From the NCBI GenBank assembly GCA_938040915.1, contig CALHZE010000282.1, positions 1 through 17,490 of the forward strand: a stretch of 17,490 bases of DNA. Direction: 5' to 3'. This stretch comes from an uncultured Bacteroidia bacterium (lineage in GTDB: Bacteria > Bacteroidota > Bacteroidia > Bacteroidales > CAJPTX01). A program made the translations under genes and the position numbers. Below the pieces are notes generated by a model that was not told the origin of the DNA, made no database searches, and was given only the letters and a program-made list of their open reading frames with translations. Positions 1 to 6,241 of this stretch are shown here, in pieces. Position 1 is the first letter of the stretch; each line of letters opens with the position of its first letter.

Positions 1-9
1 GCGAATTGC

Positions 10-29
10 GGGTGTAGCACGCTACACCC
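10..29. repeat. 9-bp inverted repeat near left edge
   Basis: Two perfect 9-bp arms (10-18 and 21-29) are separated by 2 nt, so RNA from either strand could fold here. The right arm overlaps a second small hairpin, four C at 27-30 against G at 34-37 around a TAC loop, so two mutually exclusive hairpins are possible. No T-run follows on either strand, so it is not a standard intrinsic terminator. It may be the end of a dispersed palindromic element or the 3' structure of a gene beyond the window. The remainder up to the sigma factor start (30-128) holds only a weak promoter-like stretch around 69-76. Confidence 0.5.
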
Positions 30-128
30 CTACGGGGGAATGGGGATCTGTGTTTCTCTACCCTTTTGTAACTTTCTGACGCCTTTTCCGTCTTACGGGC
101 AAATTACCAAGTTCGAACCCATGGGGCG

Positions 129-611
129 ATGACGACTCAAGAATATAATGACTGCGTAGACCAACATGCCGATGGGCTCTATCGCTTTGCTCTTCGCTTG
201 ATGGACAATCGGGTCGTAGCAGAAGATTTGGTACAGGAGGCTTTCACGCGCCTTTGGGAAAAACGCCTCGGGGTCAAGGCGAGCGGCGCACGCGCTTATC
301 TCTTTACGACCCTCTATAACGCCTCGGTCGATATCATCCGTTCGACGCGCCCGCAGGTGGATGTCGAGGAGGTGCGTACGGCTACCTACCAACAACCTAC
401 GTTTGACATCCAAGAACGACTCAACCGAGGGTTGGCGCTCTTGCCCGAGGTGCAACGCACGGTGATCTTGCTCAGAGACTATGAGGGGTACAACTATGCG
501 GAGATCGGGGAGATTGCCCATCTTTCAGAGGCTCAGGTCAAGGTCTATATTCACAGGGCGCGACAGTTTTTGCGTAACTATTTGGGCGATTTAGAGGAGT
601 TGATAGGATGA
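129..611 (+). CDS. ECF-type RNA polymerase sigma factor
   Basis: This 160-residue protein has the size and two-domain layout of an ECF (sigma-70 group 4) factor. Region 2 covers about residues 1-72, with the family pattern AEDLVQEAFTRLWE at 31-44 and the promoter-melting helix leading to DIIRS. Region 4 covers about 104-155, with a helix-turn-helix core around YAEIGEIAHLSEAQVKVYIHRAR. Such proteins redirect RNA polymerase to a small set of stress or envelope promoters. Its stop overlaps the start of the next gene as ATGA, so the two are almost certainly translationally coupled, the usual sigma/anti-sigma arrangement. The start is the first in-frame ATG that gives a complete region 2. The regulon cannot be told from sequence. 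Confidence 0.93.
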   Translation: MTTQEYNDCVDQHADGLYRFALRLMDNRVVAEDLVQEAFTRLWEKRLGVKASGARAYLFTTLYNASVDIIRSTRPQVDVEEVRTATYQQPTFDIQERLNRGLALLPEVQRTVILLRDYEGYNYAEIGEIAHLSEAQVKVYIHRARQFLRNYLGDLEELIG

Positions 612-1588
612 CCCACGCACACCATAACCCGACCGAGGCGCTTCTCGAGCGTTTGCGCTCAGGTAACCTGAGTGCAGAGGAGGCGCTCGCGCTCAACGAC
701 GCGCTGGAGCATCTGGAAGAGGAGGAGACGCCGACGCTTGCTCCCACAGACGAGGCGTCAAGTGCTGGCGCTACCCCAAGTTTCAAAATGCGTCTTAAGC
801 GCCCAGTGCACGAACAGACGCCCCTCTCTGCCTTCGAACGCCTCTGTTATAAAGAGCTGGAGGGCGAACTTGCCGATGCCGAACGGCAGGAGTTGGACGA
901 TATTACCACGCGCTATCCGCATTATGCACAACAGCGGGAGGCGATCCTCCGTACGAAGCTGGTCGTGCCTACCGAGATTGTCTATCCCTATAAGGAACGT
1001 TTGAAACATACCCCCACGTCGGTTGCGTGGCGTCCGTTGCTGTGGAAGGGGTTGAGCGTGGCGGCGTGCCTCTTCTTTGTATTGTGGATAGGGGTGCAGC
1101 AGTTAGATCGACCTCTTGTGCCTATCGCTGACGCCGCCCGTTGCCTCCGCACCGAGACGCCGATTGACCATCAGGAAGCGGCGTTACACTCACATCTGGA
1201 TGTGACCCTAGGAGGGAGGGAAAATGAAATACCCCAACCCTCTGTTGCAGAAGTATCTACAGGGCATCCGGATAAAATCGCTACTGACAATCAACCGGTG
1301 CTGGCGCATCAGGTCGAGCCCCAACAAACAAAACACGAGCCTGTGGACAATGAGCGGCTCGCTCCCCTCCCCTCGCTCGCCGTAAACGCTTACGCGACAG
1401 AGAGGCTCTTAGCCTTAGAGAGTCGAGACCCGATGCCTGAGCTCTACCACGATTGGGAGGCGATCGCCGCCGAGGAGGAGGTTGAGGCTTTTGAAAACGA
1501 GGTTAAAAGCTTTCAGCGGCAACTCCGTCCCGAGCGTCCGTTACGCACCATCTTTTTAGACTATGTTGTGCAACTCGCTTCGCGTTAG
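608..1588 (+). CDS. Single-pass membrane protein, probable anti-sigma factor
   Basis: This is a 326-residue protein with one predicted transmembrane helix at about residues 144-163 (hydrophobic stretch around SVAACLFFVLWIG). About 140 residues would be cytoplasmic and about 160 periplasmic. The cytoplasmic part contains two similar helical segments (around LSAEEALALNDALE at 21-34 and LADAERQELDDI at 88-99) that resemble the helical segment of many anti-sigma factors. No zinc-binding HxxxCxxC motif is seen. The periplasmic part is polar and low in recognisable motifs, ending in an acidic, helix-prone tail. The role as an anti-sigma factor is inferred from the 4-bp overlap with the ECF sigma gene and the membrane topology. 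It could instead be another type of membrane-bound sigma regulator. Confidence 0.72.
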   Translation: MTHAHHNPTEALLERLRSGNLSAEEALALNDALEHLEEEETPTLAPTDEASSAGATPSFKMRLKRPVHEQTPLSAFERLCYKELEGELADAERQELDDITTRYPHYAQQREAILRTKLVVPTEIVYPYKERLKHTPTSVAWRPLLWKGLSVAACLFFVLWIGVQQLDRPLVPIADAARCLRTETPIDHQEAALHSHLDVTLGGRENEIPQPSVAEVSTGHPDKIATDNQPVLAHQVEPQQTKHEPVDNERLAPLPSLAVNAYATERLLALESRDPMPELYHDWEAIAAEEEVEAFENEVKSFQRQLRPERPLRTIFLDYVVQLASR

Positions 1589-1678
1589 GTGCGAGGCTTC
1601 TTTCCGTTCGTTTCCTCGTGGTGTTTCTGCAGATTGTCGTAACTTCGTTTCAAGTATATCTAATACGCGAGACAGAGA

Positions 1679-2329
1679 ATGTTAAGATGGTTCGGACTGC
1701 TGTTGGTGAGTTTGTTGCTCTTCTCTTGCACAGACTCTAAAGAAATAGAGGGGGAGGGGTTGGAAGATTTTACCCCCGACGAACGCAAAGAGGCCAACAC
1801 GGCGGGGAGTGTGGTTTACCTTACCAAGGTGGAAAGAGAGGTCTTCTTCTATCTCAATTTGGCGCGACGTCACCCTGCCAAGTTTGTAGAATCCTTTCTG
1901 AAAGACTATGAGGGCGCGCCCGGTTATCGCAAGGGTTATGCGTTTGACGAGCGCAAGGCGTCGCTTATCAGGCAGCTGAAAAAACAGAAAAAGCTCGCAT
2001 TGGTAGAACCCTCCGACGAACTCTTTCGTCTGGCAGAGTGCTTTGCCGTAGCGCAAGGGGCGTCGGGGTACACGGGGCATGGGCGTAACGGCACGGGGTG
2101 TGACTTAGGCTATCATGCCGAGTGTTGTGATTATGGCAACTATGACTCGGGGCTCTACGTCATCCTCGAGCTCTTGATTGACAGTGGGGAGGGAAATGCG
2201 GAGCTTGGCCATCGGAAGATCCTCCTTGCCGACTATCGGTATATGGGGGTTGCCCAGCGAAACCACAAACGTTTTGGCAAGGTTGCCGTCCTTGACTTTT
2301 GGACACGAAAGGGGGGGGCGTGGCGATAA
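1679..2329 (+). CDS. CAP/SCP-domain lipoprotein
   Basis: This 216-residue protein starts with a lipoprotein signal peptide; the lipobox LFSC puts the lipidated cysteine at residue 17. The rest looks like a bacterial CAP (SCP/PR-1, cysteine-rich secretory) domain. It has a helix with FYLNLARRHPAKF at 57-69, a His in TGHGR (H134), a Glu in AECCDYG (E148), and the typical LIDSG then GHRKILL ending with Y..MGV (H178). H134, E148 and H178 fit the family's metal or catalytic cavity residues. Four Cys lie close together at 121-150, which suggests disulfides outside the cytoplasm. The role of bacterial CAP lipoproteins is mostly unknown. A run of eight G at 2311-2318 lies seven codons before the stop. 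The gene stands alone, with a 90-bp gap before it and 64 bp to the tRNA. Confidence 0.82.
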   Translation: MLRWFGLLLVSLLLFSCTDSKEIEGEGLEDFTPDERKEANTAGSVVYLTKVEREVFFYLNLARRHPAKFVESFLKDYEGAPGYRKGYAFDERKASLIRQLKKQKKLALVEPSDELFRLAECFAVAQGASGYTGHGRNGTGCDLGYHAECCDYGNYDSGLYVILELLIDSGEGNAELGHRKILLADYRYMGVAQRNHKRFGKVAVLDFWTRKGGAWR

Positions 2330-2362
2330 TAACGCGAGTAGTTTCGAACGAAAATAAAGTGC

Positions 2363-2370
2363 TACCTTTG
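2363..2370 (+). promoter_or_regulatory. Bacteroidetes-type -7 box for the tRNA-Arg transcript
   Basis: TACCTTTG matches the Bacteroidetes primary sigma factor -7 consensus TAnnTTTG exactly. It lies 23 bp before the mature tRNA 5' end, so transcription would start about 15-17 nt upstream of the tRNA. A possible imperfect -33 element (TTTC) lies at 2342-2345. This promoter may also serve the genes downstream of the tRNA. Confidence 0.7.
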
Positions 2371-2393
2371 CCGCGGAAGTTGATTGATCGTGA

Positions 2394-2467
2394 GGCCCCG
2401 TAGTTCAGCTGAATAGAACGTCAGATTCCGGTTCTGAAGGTCGTGGGTTTGAATCCCGCCGGGGTCA
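2394..2467 (+). tRNA. tRNA-Arg (anticodon CCG)
   Basis: The 74 nt fold into a full cloverleaf. The acceptor stem pairs 2394-2400 with 2460-2466 (one G-T wobble), and the D stem is GTTC/GAAC. The anticodon stem is TCAGA/TCTGA around the 7-nt loop TTCCGGT, and the T stem is GTGGG/CCCGC around a TTTGAAT loop. Positions 34-36 read CCG, which decodes the arginine codon CGG. The CCA end is not encoded, since A73 is followed by CAA. The FKBP gene begins 27 bp after the tRNA with no terminator visible between them. Confidence 0.96.
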
Positions 2468-2494
2468 CAATTTCATTAGAAGGGTAGTTCGTAC

Positions 2495-3268
2495 ATGCGT
2501 CGAGTGCTTAAGTTTTCTAGTTTCATCGCGAGTGTGGTGATGGTGAGTGCCTCGCTCGTGGGGTGTTCTGACAATGAGCCTAAGCAGGCTATCGTCCCTG
2601 GCTCGCCAGAAGATACGGCGGAGAACGCGATTAAGAATTACGATTTTAAGAAACTAAGCTATGCCCTCGGGGTGTCGGCAGGGCAGTATATCGTCAACGA
2701 AGATATACGTCTCCGTGAGGACGAGTTCCTCCGCGGTCTCCGCGATCAGATTAAGGGTAGCCCTGAGCTGAGCGACGACGAGGTGCAAGACGTGATGCGT
2801 TCGTATGCTATGGTACACATGGAGGCGAAAGCATCACAGGCGCGCGCTAAGGAAACGGCTTATATGGATTCGGTGGCAAAGCTCGATGGGGTCGTGCGTG
2901 ATTCCACGGGGCTTTGTTACAAGATCCTCGAAGAGGGTACGGGCGTGAACCCGCGCGACACCAGCATGGTGCTTATGCACTATAAGGTTTGCACGGTCGA
3001 CGGGAAGCTGATCGATGCCACTGCAGAAGACCCGATCGTGTTAGACCTTAAGCGCGTCATCCCAGGGTGGACAATCGGTATCCCGAAACTCAAGGAGGGG
3101 GGGAAGGCTACGTTATATATACCCTCTCATTTGGCGTATGGTGCTTCGGGGCGTGACCCGATACCCGCTAATGCTACGTTGATCTTTGACGTGGAGCTGG
3201 TGAAGGTCGTATCGCGTGCTGAGGCAGAGGAATACGCTAAGAAGATGCAGAAAGCTAACGTAAAGTAA
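2495..3268 (+). CDS. FKBP-type peptidyl-prolyl isomerase, lipoprotein (Mip/FkpA-like)
   Basis: This 257-residue prolyl cis-trans isomerase is predicted to help fold envelope proteins. A lipoprotein signal ends at the lipobox LVGC (C24), so it is probably anchored to a membrane facing the periplasm or surface. Residues about 52-125 resemble the helical FKBP N-terminal dimerisation domain (KLSYALGVSAGQYI). Residues about 140-240 form the catalytic FKBP domain with the active-site signatures HYKV, VIPGW, LAYG and LIFDVEL. The key aromatic and hydrophobic residues are present, so it should be active. The gene starts 27 bp after the tRNA-Arg gene and ends 2 bp before the DUF3127 gene, so these probably share a transcript. 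The start is ATG directly before the basic n-region. Confidence 0.93.
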   Translation: MRRVLKFSSFIASVVMVSASLVGCSDNEPKQAIVPGSPEDTAENAIKNYDFKKLSYALGVSAGQYIVNEDIRLREDEFLRGLRDQIKGSPELSDDEVQDVMRSYAMVHMEAKASQARAKETAYMDSVAKLDGVVRDSTGLCYKILEEGTGVNPRDTSMVLMHYKVCTVDGKLIDATAEDPIVLDLKRVIPGWTIGIPKLKEGGKATLYIPSHLAYGASGRDPIPANATLIFDVELVKVVSRAEAEEYAKKMQKANVK

Positions 3269-3270
3269 AG

Positions 3271-3690
3271 ATGGCAGAGATCCTTTCTATTGTAGGTCGT
3301 TTGGTGTCGATACTCCCGAAGGCAGAAGGCGAGGGGGCGAATGGGCATTGGGTGCGTCAGCCTTTTGTGGTCGAGGTGCGGGAAAACAACTATGTTACGA
3401 GCGTCTGCTTTGAGGCATGGGGAGACACGGCGAATGTCTTGGCTGCCTTTAATGTGAACGATATGATCAGTGTTGCGTTCCGCCCCTCGTCGCGAGAATA
3501 TAATGGTCGTTGGTACACGAGTTTGCGCGCGTGGCGTATCGTGAGCGCTTCGGCAGAGGGGGCGGATTCGCAGCCGGCGAACACCGCGGTTGACCCAGAG
3601 TCGACGGTGACGCACGTCGACACGACTCCCAAAGAGTCGCCTTCGCAGGAAGTTGCGTCTGACTCAGGTTCTGACGAGCTCCCGTTCTAA
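3271..3690 (+). CDS. DUF3127 (OB-fold-like) protein with SSB-like acidic tip
   Basis: This is a 139-residue protein. Residues 1-93 match my memory of DUF3127, a short Bacteroidetes family, with the pattern GRLVSILP, a WVRQPFVVEV strand, the conserved F-AWGD segment and the ending REYNGRWYTSLRAWRI. It looks like a small beta-barrel of OB-fold type. Residues 94-139 are a low-complexity, acidic, Ser/Thr/Pro-rich linker that ends DELPF. That layout, an OB-like domain, a disordered linker and an acidic tip ending in Pro-Phe, is the one used by single-stranded DNA binding protein to recruit replication and repair enzymes. Whether it binds DNA is not known to me. It starts 2 bp after the FKBP gene and is co-oriented with polA further down. 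Confidence 0.85.
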   Translation: MAEILSIVGRLVSILPKAEGEGANGHWVRQPFVVEVRENNYVTSVCFEAWGDTANVLAAFNVNDMISVAFRPSSREYNGRWYTSLRAWRIVSASAEGADSQPANTAVDPESTVTHVDTTPKESPSQEVASDSGSDELPF

Positions 3691-3716
3691 CCCGATTGTT
3701 TTGTACAGAGTTTTAT

Positions 3717-5135
3717 ATGTTTTTATACCAGGGAGCTTATGGGGTTAGCGCCTCCAAGCTCCTTTCTTTTTTATTGAGCTTTGCTCTGCTGGTCGCTTTT
3801 CTACCGAGTTGTGTGGGAAAGTTAGACAACACCCCCTCTACGGGCGACATCCGCTTTTCTATTGATACGGTGAGGTTTGACAGTGTGTTTGTGGCAGAGG
3901 TGTCGCCGACGCGGATTGTCCGTATCCATAACCTCGCTTCACACCCCATCATTTTGCCTCGCTTGCACCTTCGCGGGGGAGAGGAAAGTCCGTTTACTCT
4001 CCTTGTGGATGGGCGTGCGGTGCGCGAGGCAGAGGCGTTGCGCATTGAGACGCAAGACAGCTTGACGATTTTGGCACGCCTCCGTTCGGAGTCAACGACG
4101 CTGACGAGTGAGCTTCTCGAAGATGAGATCGTCGTCGGGCTACGCGATGGTGCCTCGCGTTCTATCCATTTGTTCGCAAACGGGCTGGCGCATAACGACG
4201 TGGACGACAACGACCTCGATCGTCTGGAAGACTTCCTGCAGGCTTTGCCCAAAACGCCTCTTTTGATTAAGCGCCCGTTGGAGATCCCCAAAGGGAAAAC
4301 ATTGCATATCCCTGCGGGGATGAGTCTCTATTTTCGTCCCGAGGCTTCGTTGCGGGTATATGGTTCGCTCGTCATTGAGGGGACGCCAGAAGAGCGAGTC
4401 CTCTTGGCTGGGGCACGCCTCGACACAGCTTATAAACATACCCCTGGACAATGGCTGGGGGTAACGCTCATGCCAGGGAGTGGTCCGCACCGCATTAAGA
4501 ATGTGACCGTGCGCACGGCGGTCACCGCACTCCGAGCCGACTCGGTGCAACGTCTCAGCACGATAGAGAATACCATCGTGACGGGCTCAAGTAAAGACGC
4601 AATGGTGTTCAAACGCTCTAATTTCTTGCTGCGAGGTTGCATCGTGGTGCAGAACTCGGGCGCGGCACTCGTCATGAGGGGGAGTCGTATCTCGTTAATA
4701 CACTGCTCAATGAGCGGAGCTACGCGTTTCGGGCAGCCTCGTTATGCCCCCCTCGTCGTTATGGAAAAGCCGCAGGAAGGGGAACGGAACGAGCTCTCGG
4801 TGATTAACTCGATTGTCTGGGGGAGTTATGACACCGAGTTCCGTTCGTATGACAAAGCGCGGCTCGGTGTCGAGATTGTCACTTGCACATACTCTCTCTT
4901 GAAATGGGGCGACACGCGCCCCGCAACGGCAGAGCGTTGGGAGGGTGTGATTTATCGAAACCCGCACTGGGAAAACCCTTTGAAGCAGAATCTGGAACTG
5001 AAAGCCTCTTCGCCCGCACGAGGTGCGGCACTCGCCTTGGAAGACGCCTACCTTACTGATCTAAAGGGGCGTACGCGTCTTCACGCAGATGGCACGGTGG
5101 ATATGGGGGCGCTCGTGTGGCGAAGCCGCGAGTAA
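3717..5135 (+). CDS. Predicted right-handed beta-helix lipoprotein
   Basis: The open frame runs from a TTG at 3696, but the first ATG at 3717 gives a better lipoprotein signal and is chosen here (472 residues). The hydrophobic core ends in FLPSC, with the lipid-anchored cysteine at residue 32. Residues about 45-165 look like an all-beta domain of the immunoglobulin-like type found beside beta-helices. From about 195 onward there are irregular repeats of short strands (IPKGKTLHIPAG, LRVYGSLVIEG, LRGCIVVQNSG, SLIHCSMSGATRFG) typical of right-handed parallel beta-helix proteins. The end, with SSPARGAA and DMGALVW, is common in that class. No catalytic pectate-lyase-like residues are identifiable. 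It is probably a surface or periplasmic binding or structural protein of unknown ligand. Confidence 0.78.
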   Translation: MFLYQGAYGVSASKLLSFLLSFALLVAFLPSCVGKLDNTPSTGDIRFSIDTVRFDSVFVAEVSPTRIVRIHNLASHPIILPRLHLRGGEESPFTLLVDGRAVREAEALRIETQDSLTILARLRSESTTLTSELLEDEIVVGLRDGASRSIHLFANGLAHNDVDDNDLDRLEDFLQALPKTPLLIKRPLEIPKGKTLHIPAGMSLYFRPEASLRVYGSLVIEGTPEERVLLAGARLDTAYKHTPGQWLGVTLMPGSGPHRIKNVTVRTAVTALRADSVQRLSTIENTIVTGSSKDAMVFKRSNFLLRGCIVVQNSGAALVMRGSRISLIHCSMSGATRFGQPRYAPLVVMEKPQEGERNELSVINSIVWGSYDTEFRSYDKARLGVEIVTCTYSLLKWGDTRPATAERWEGVIYRNPHWENPLKQNLELKASSPARGAALALEDAYLTDLKGRTRLHADGTVDMGALVWRSRE

Positions 5136-5153
5136 GCGGAGTGTGCCGTTGGG

Positions 5154-6173
5154 ATGGCTGTGATACGCGTAGGGGTCGAGGCATTTCTCAATTTGACGGG
5201 GGCTGGCACGGTGGTTGATGTCCGTTCGCCCAGCGAGTTCCTTCACGCTCACATCCCAGGGGCGGTAAATGTGCCGCTTTTTAGCGATGCTGAGCGGGCA
5301 GATATCGGGACGCTTTACACCCACGTGTCGCGCGAGGCGGCAATCACGCGTGGCTTCGAATACTTGAACGGTCGTTTGGAGTCTCTCCGCCAGGCGTTAC
5401 TTCGTACGGCGCGGTGTGGCGCGGTGCGTTTACACTGTTGGCGCGGCGGGATGCGCTCAGAGAGTGTCGCGTGGCTTGCGGAGCGCTCGGGACTCACGGC
5501 TTATCTCTTAGATGGGGGGTATAAGGCGTTCCGCACATACACGCTAGAGCGCTTTTCGTGCCCAGTGCCCATTATCGTCTTGGCTGGGATGACGGGGGCA
5601 GGCAAGACCGAGGTCTTGGCAGAGTTGGCACACTTGGGCGAGCAGGTGATTGACCTCGAGGCGCTGGCACACCACAAGGGGTCAGCGTTTGGTTGGCTGG
5701 GCGAGTTGCCGCAACCCTCGACAGAACAGTTTGAGAACGAGCTCGTTTGTGCTTTACGGCGACTCGCGCCTCACCGGCGTCTTTGGCTGGAGGACGAGAG
5801 TCGGAACATTGGTCGGGTGCTCCTCCCCGCGACTTTTTTTGAACAAATGACCGCAGCGCCGCGCGTGGTATTAGAAACGCCGTTTACTGAGCGTTGCGAA
5901 CGTCTTACTCGCGTTTATGCGCAGCACCCCGCCGAAGACCTCGTGGTCTGTATCGAGAAAATCCGCAAGCGCCTCGGAGGCGACAATGCCAATGAGTGTA
6001 TTGCGCTCATCCGTGGTGGCGCACTCCGTGAAGCCGTCGAGCGGGTCTTGCTCTATTACGACAAACGTTATGCATACGGGATAGAGAGTAAGTCTCAGAT
6101 TCTCTGTCGACTCACCCCCTCCTCCCCTGCCCCACGCGAGGTAGCGCAAGAGCTTCTGACGAGGCTCTTATGA
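5154..6173 (+). CDS. mnmH: tRNA 2-selenouridine synthase (MnmH/SelU)
   Basis: This 339-residue enzyme replaces the sulfur of 2-thiouridine at the wobble position (U34) of certain tRNAs with selenium from selenophosphate, through a geranylated intermediate in known homologues. The N-terminal rhodanese domain (about 1-125) has VVDVRSPSEF at 20-29 and the active-site loop HCWRGGMRS with the catalytic cysteine at residue 95. The C-terminal part is a P-loop domain with Walker A GMTGAGKT at 145-152. This two-domain layout, with length close to the E. coli enzyme, is diagnostic. The start ATG gives a complete rhodanese fold. The gene lies 18 bp after the beta-helix gene. Its activity implies a selenophosphate synthase (selD) elsewhere in the genome. 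Confidence 0.94.
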   Translation: MAVIRVGVEAFLNLTGAGTVVDVRSPSEFLHAHIPGAVNVPLFSDAERADIGTLYTHVSREAAITRGFEYLNGRLESLRQALLRTARCGAVRLHCWRGGMRSESVAWLAERSGLTAYLLDGGYKAFRTYTLERFSCPVPIIVLAGMTGAGKTEVLAELAHLGEQVIDLEALAHHKGSAFGWLGELPQPSTEQFENELVCALRRLAPHRRLWLEDESRNIGRVLLPATFFEQMTAAPRVVLETPFTERCERLTRVYAQHPAEDLVVCIEKIRKRLGGDNANECIALIRGGALREAVERVLLYYDKRYAYGIESKSQILCRLTPSSPAPREVAQELLTRLL

Positions 6174-6189
6174 CCCCCCCCGCAAGCGC

Positions 6190-6205
6190 TGTTCCACGTG
6201 GAACA
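6190..6205. promoter_or_regulatory. parS: parS centromere-like site (ParB/Spo0J binding)
   Basis: TGTTCCACGTGGAACA is a perfect 16-bp palindrome. It fits the broadly conserved chromosomal parS motif, TGTTNCACGTGAAACA, differing at one base that makes the palindrome perfect, and it closely resembles known proteobacterial parS sites. ParB/Spo0J loads here and spreads, then works with ParA and SMC to segregate replication origins. It lies in the 68-bp gap between the mnmH stop and the polA ATG. Other CACGTG cores in the window lack the flanking TGTT/AACA arms. parS sites usually lie near oriC, which suggests this locus is origin-proximal. Confidence 0.88.
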
Positions 6206-6241
6206 CCCGACCGACCCCGTCCATACCACACACACGAAGTT

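Noticed and set aside
1640..1647. Promoter box TAACTTCG before the CAP gene
   Set aside because: It differs from TAnnTTTG in the conserved TTTG part and has no -33 element at the right distance, so it is too weak to list.
3127..3615. 162-residue minus-strand open frame across the FKBP/DUF3127 junction
   Set aside because: It is antisense to two well-supported genes and has no domain or promoter.
3737..4291. 184-residue minus-strand open frame opposite the beta-helix gene
   Set aside because: It is basic, Ser/Arg-rich sequence with no motif, and the plus-strand frame has a signal peptide and domain structure.
6174..6181. Run of eight C as a phase-variable switch for polA
   Set aside because: The tract lies upstream of the chosen polA start and after the mnmH stop, so slippage would change neither protein.
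6170..6241. 24-codon N-terminal extension of polA overlapping the mnmH stop
   Set aside because: It is Pro/Arg-rich, not found in Pol I enzymes, starts in a run of eight C and would translate the parS palindrome. The ATG at 6242 gives the normal N-terminus.
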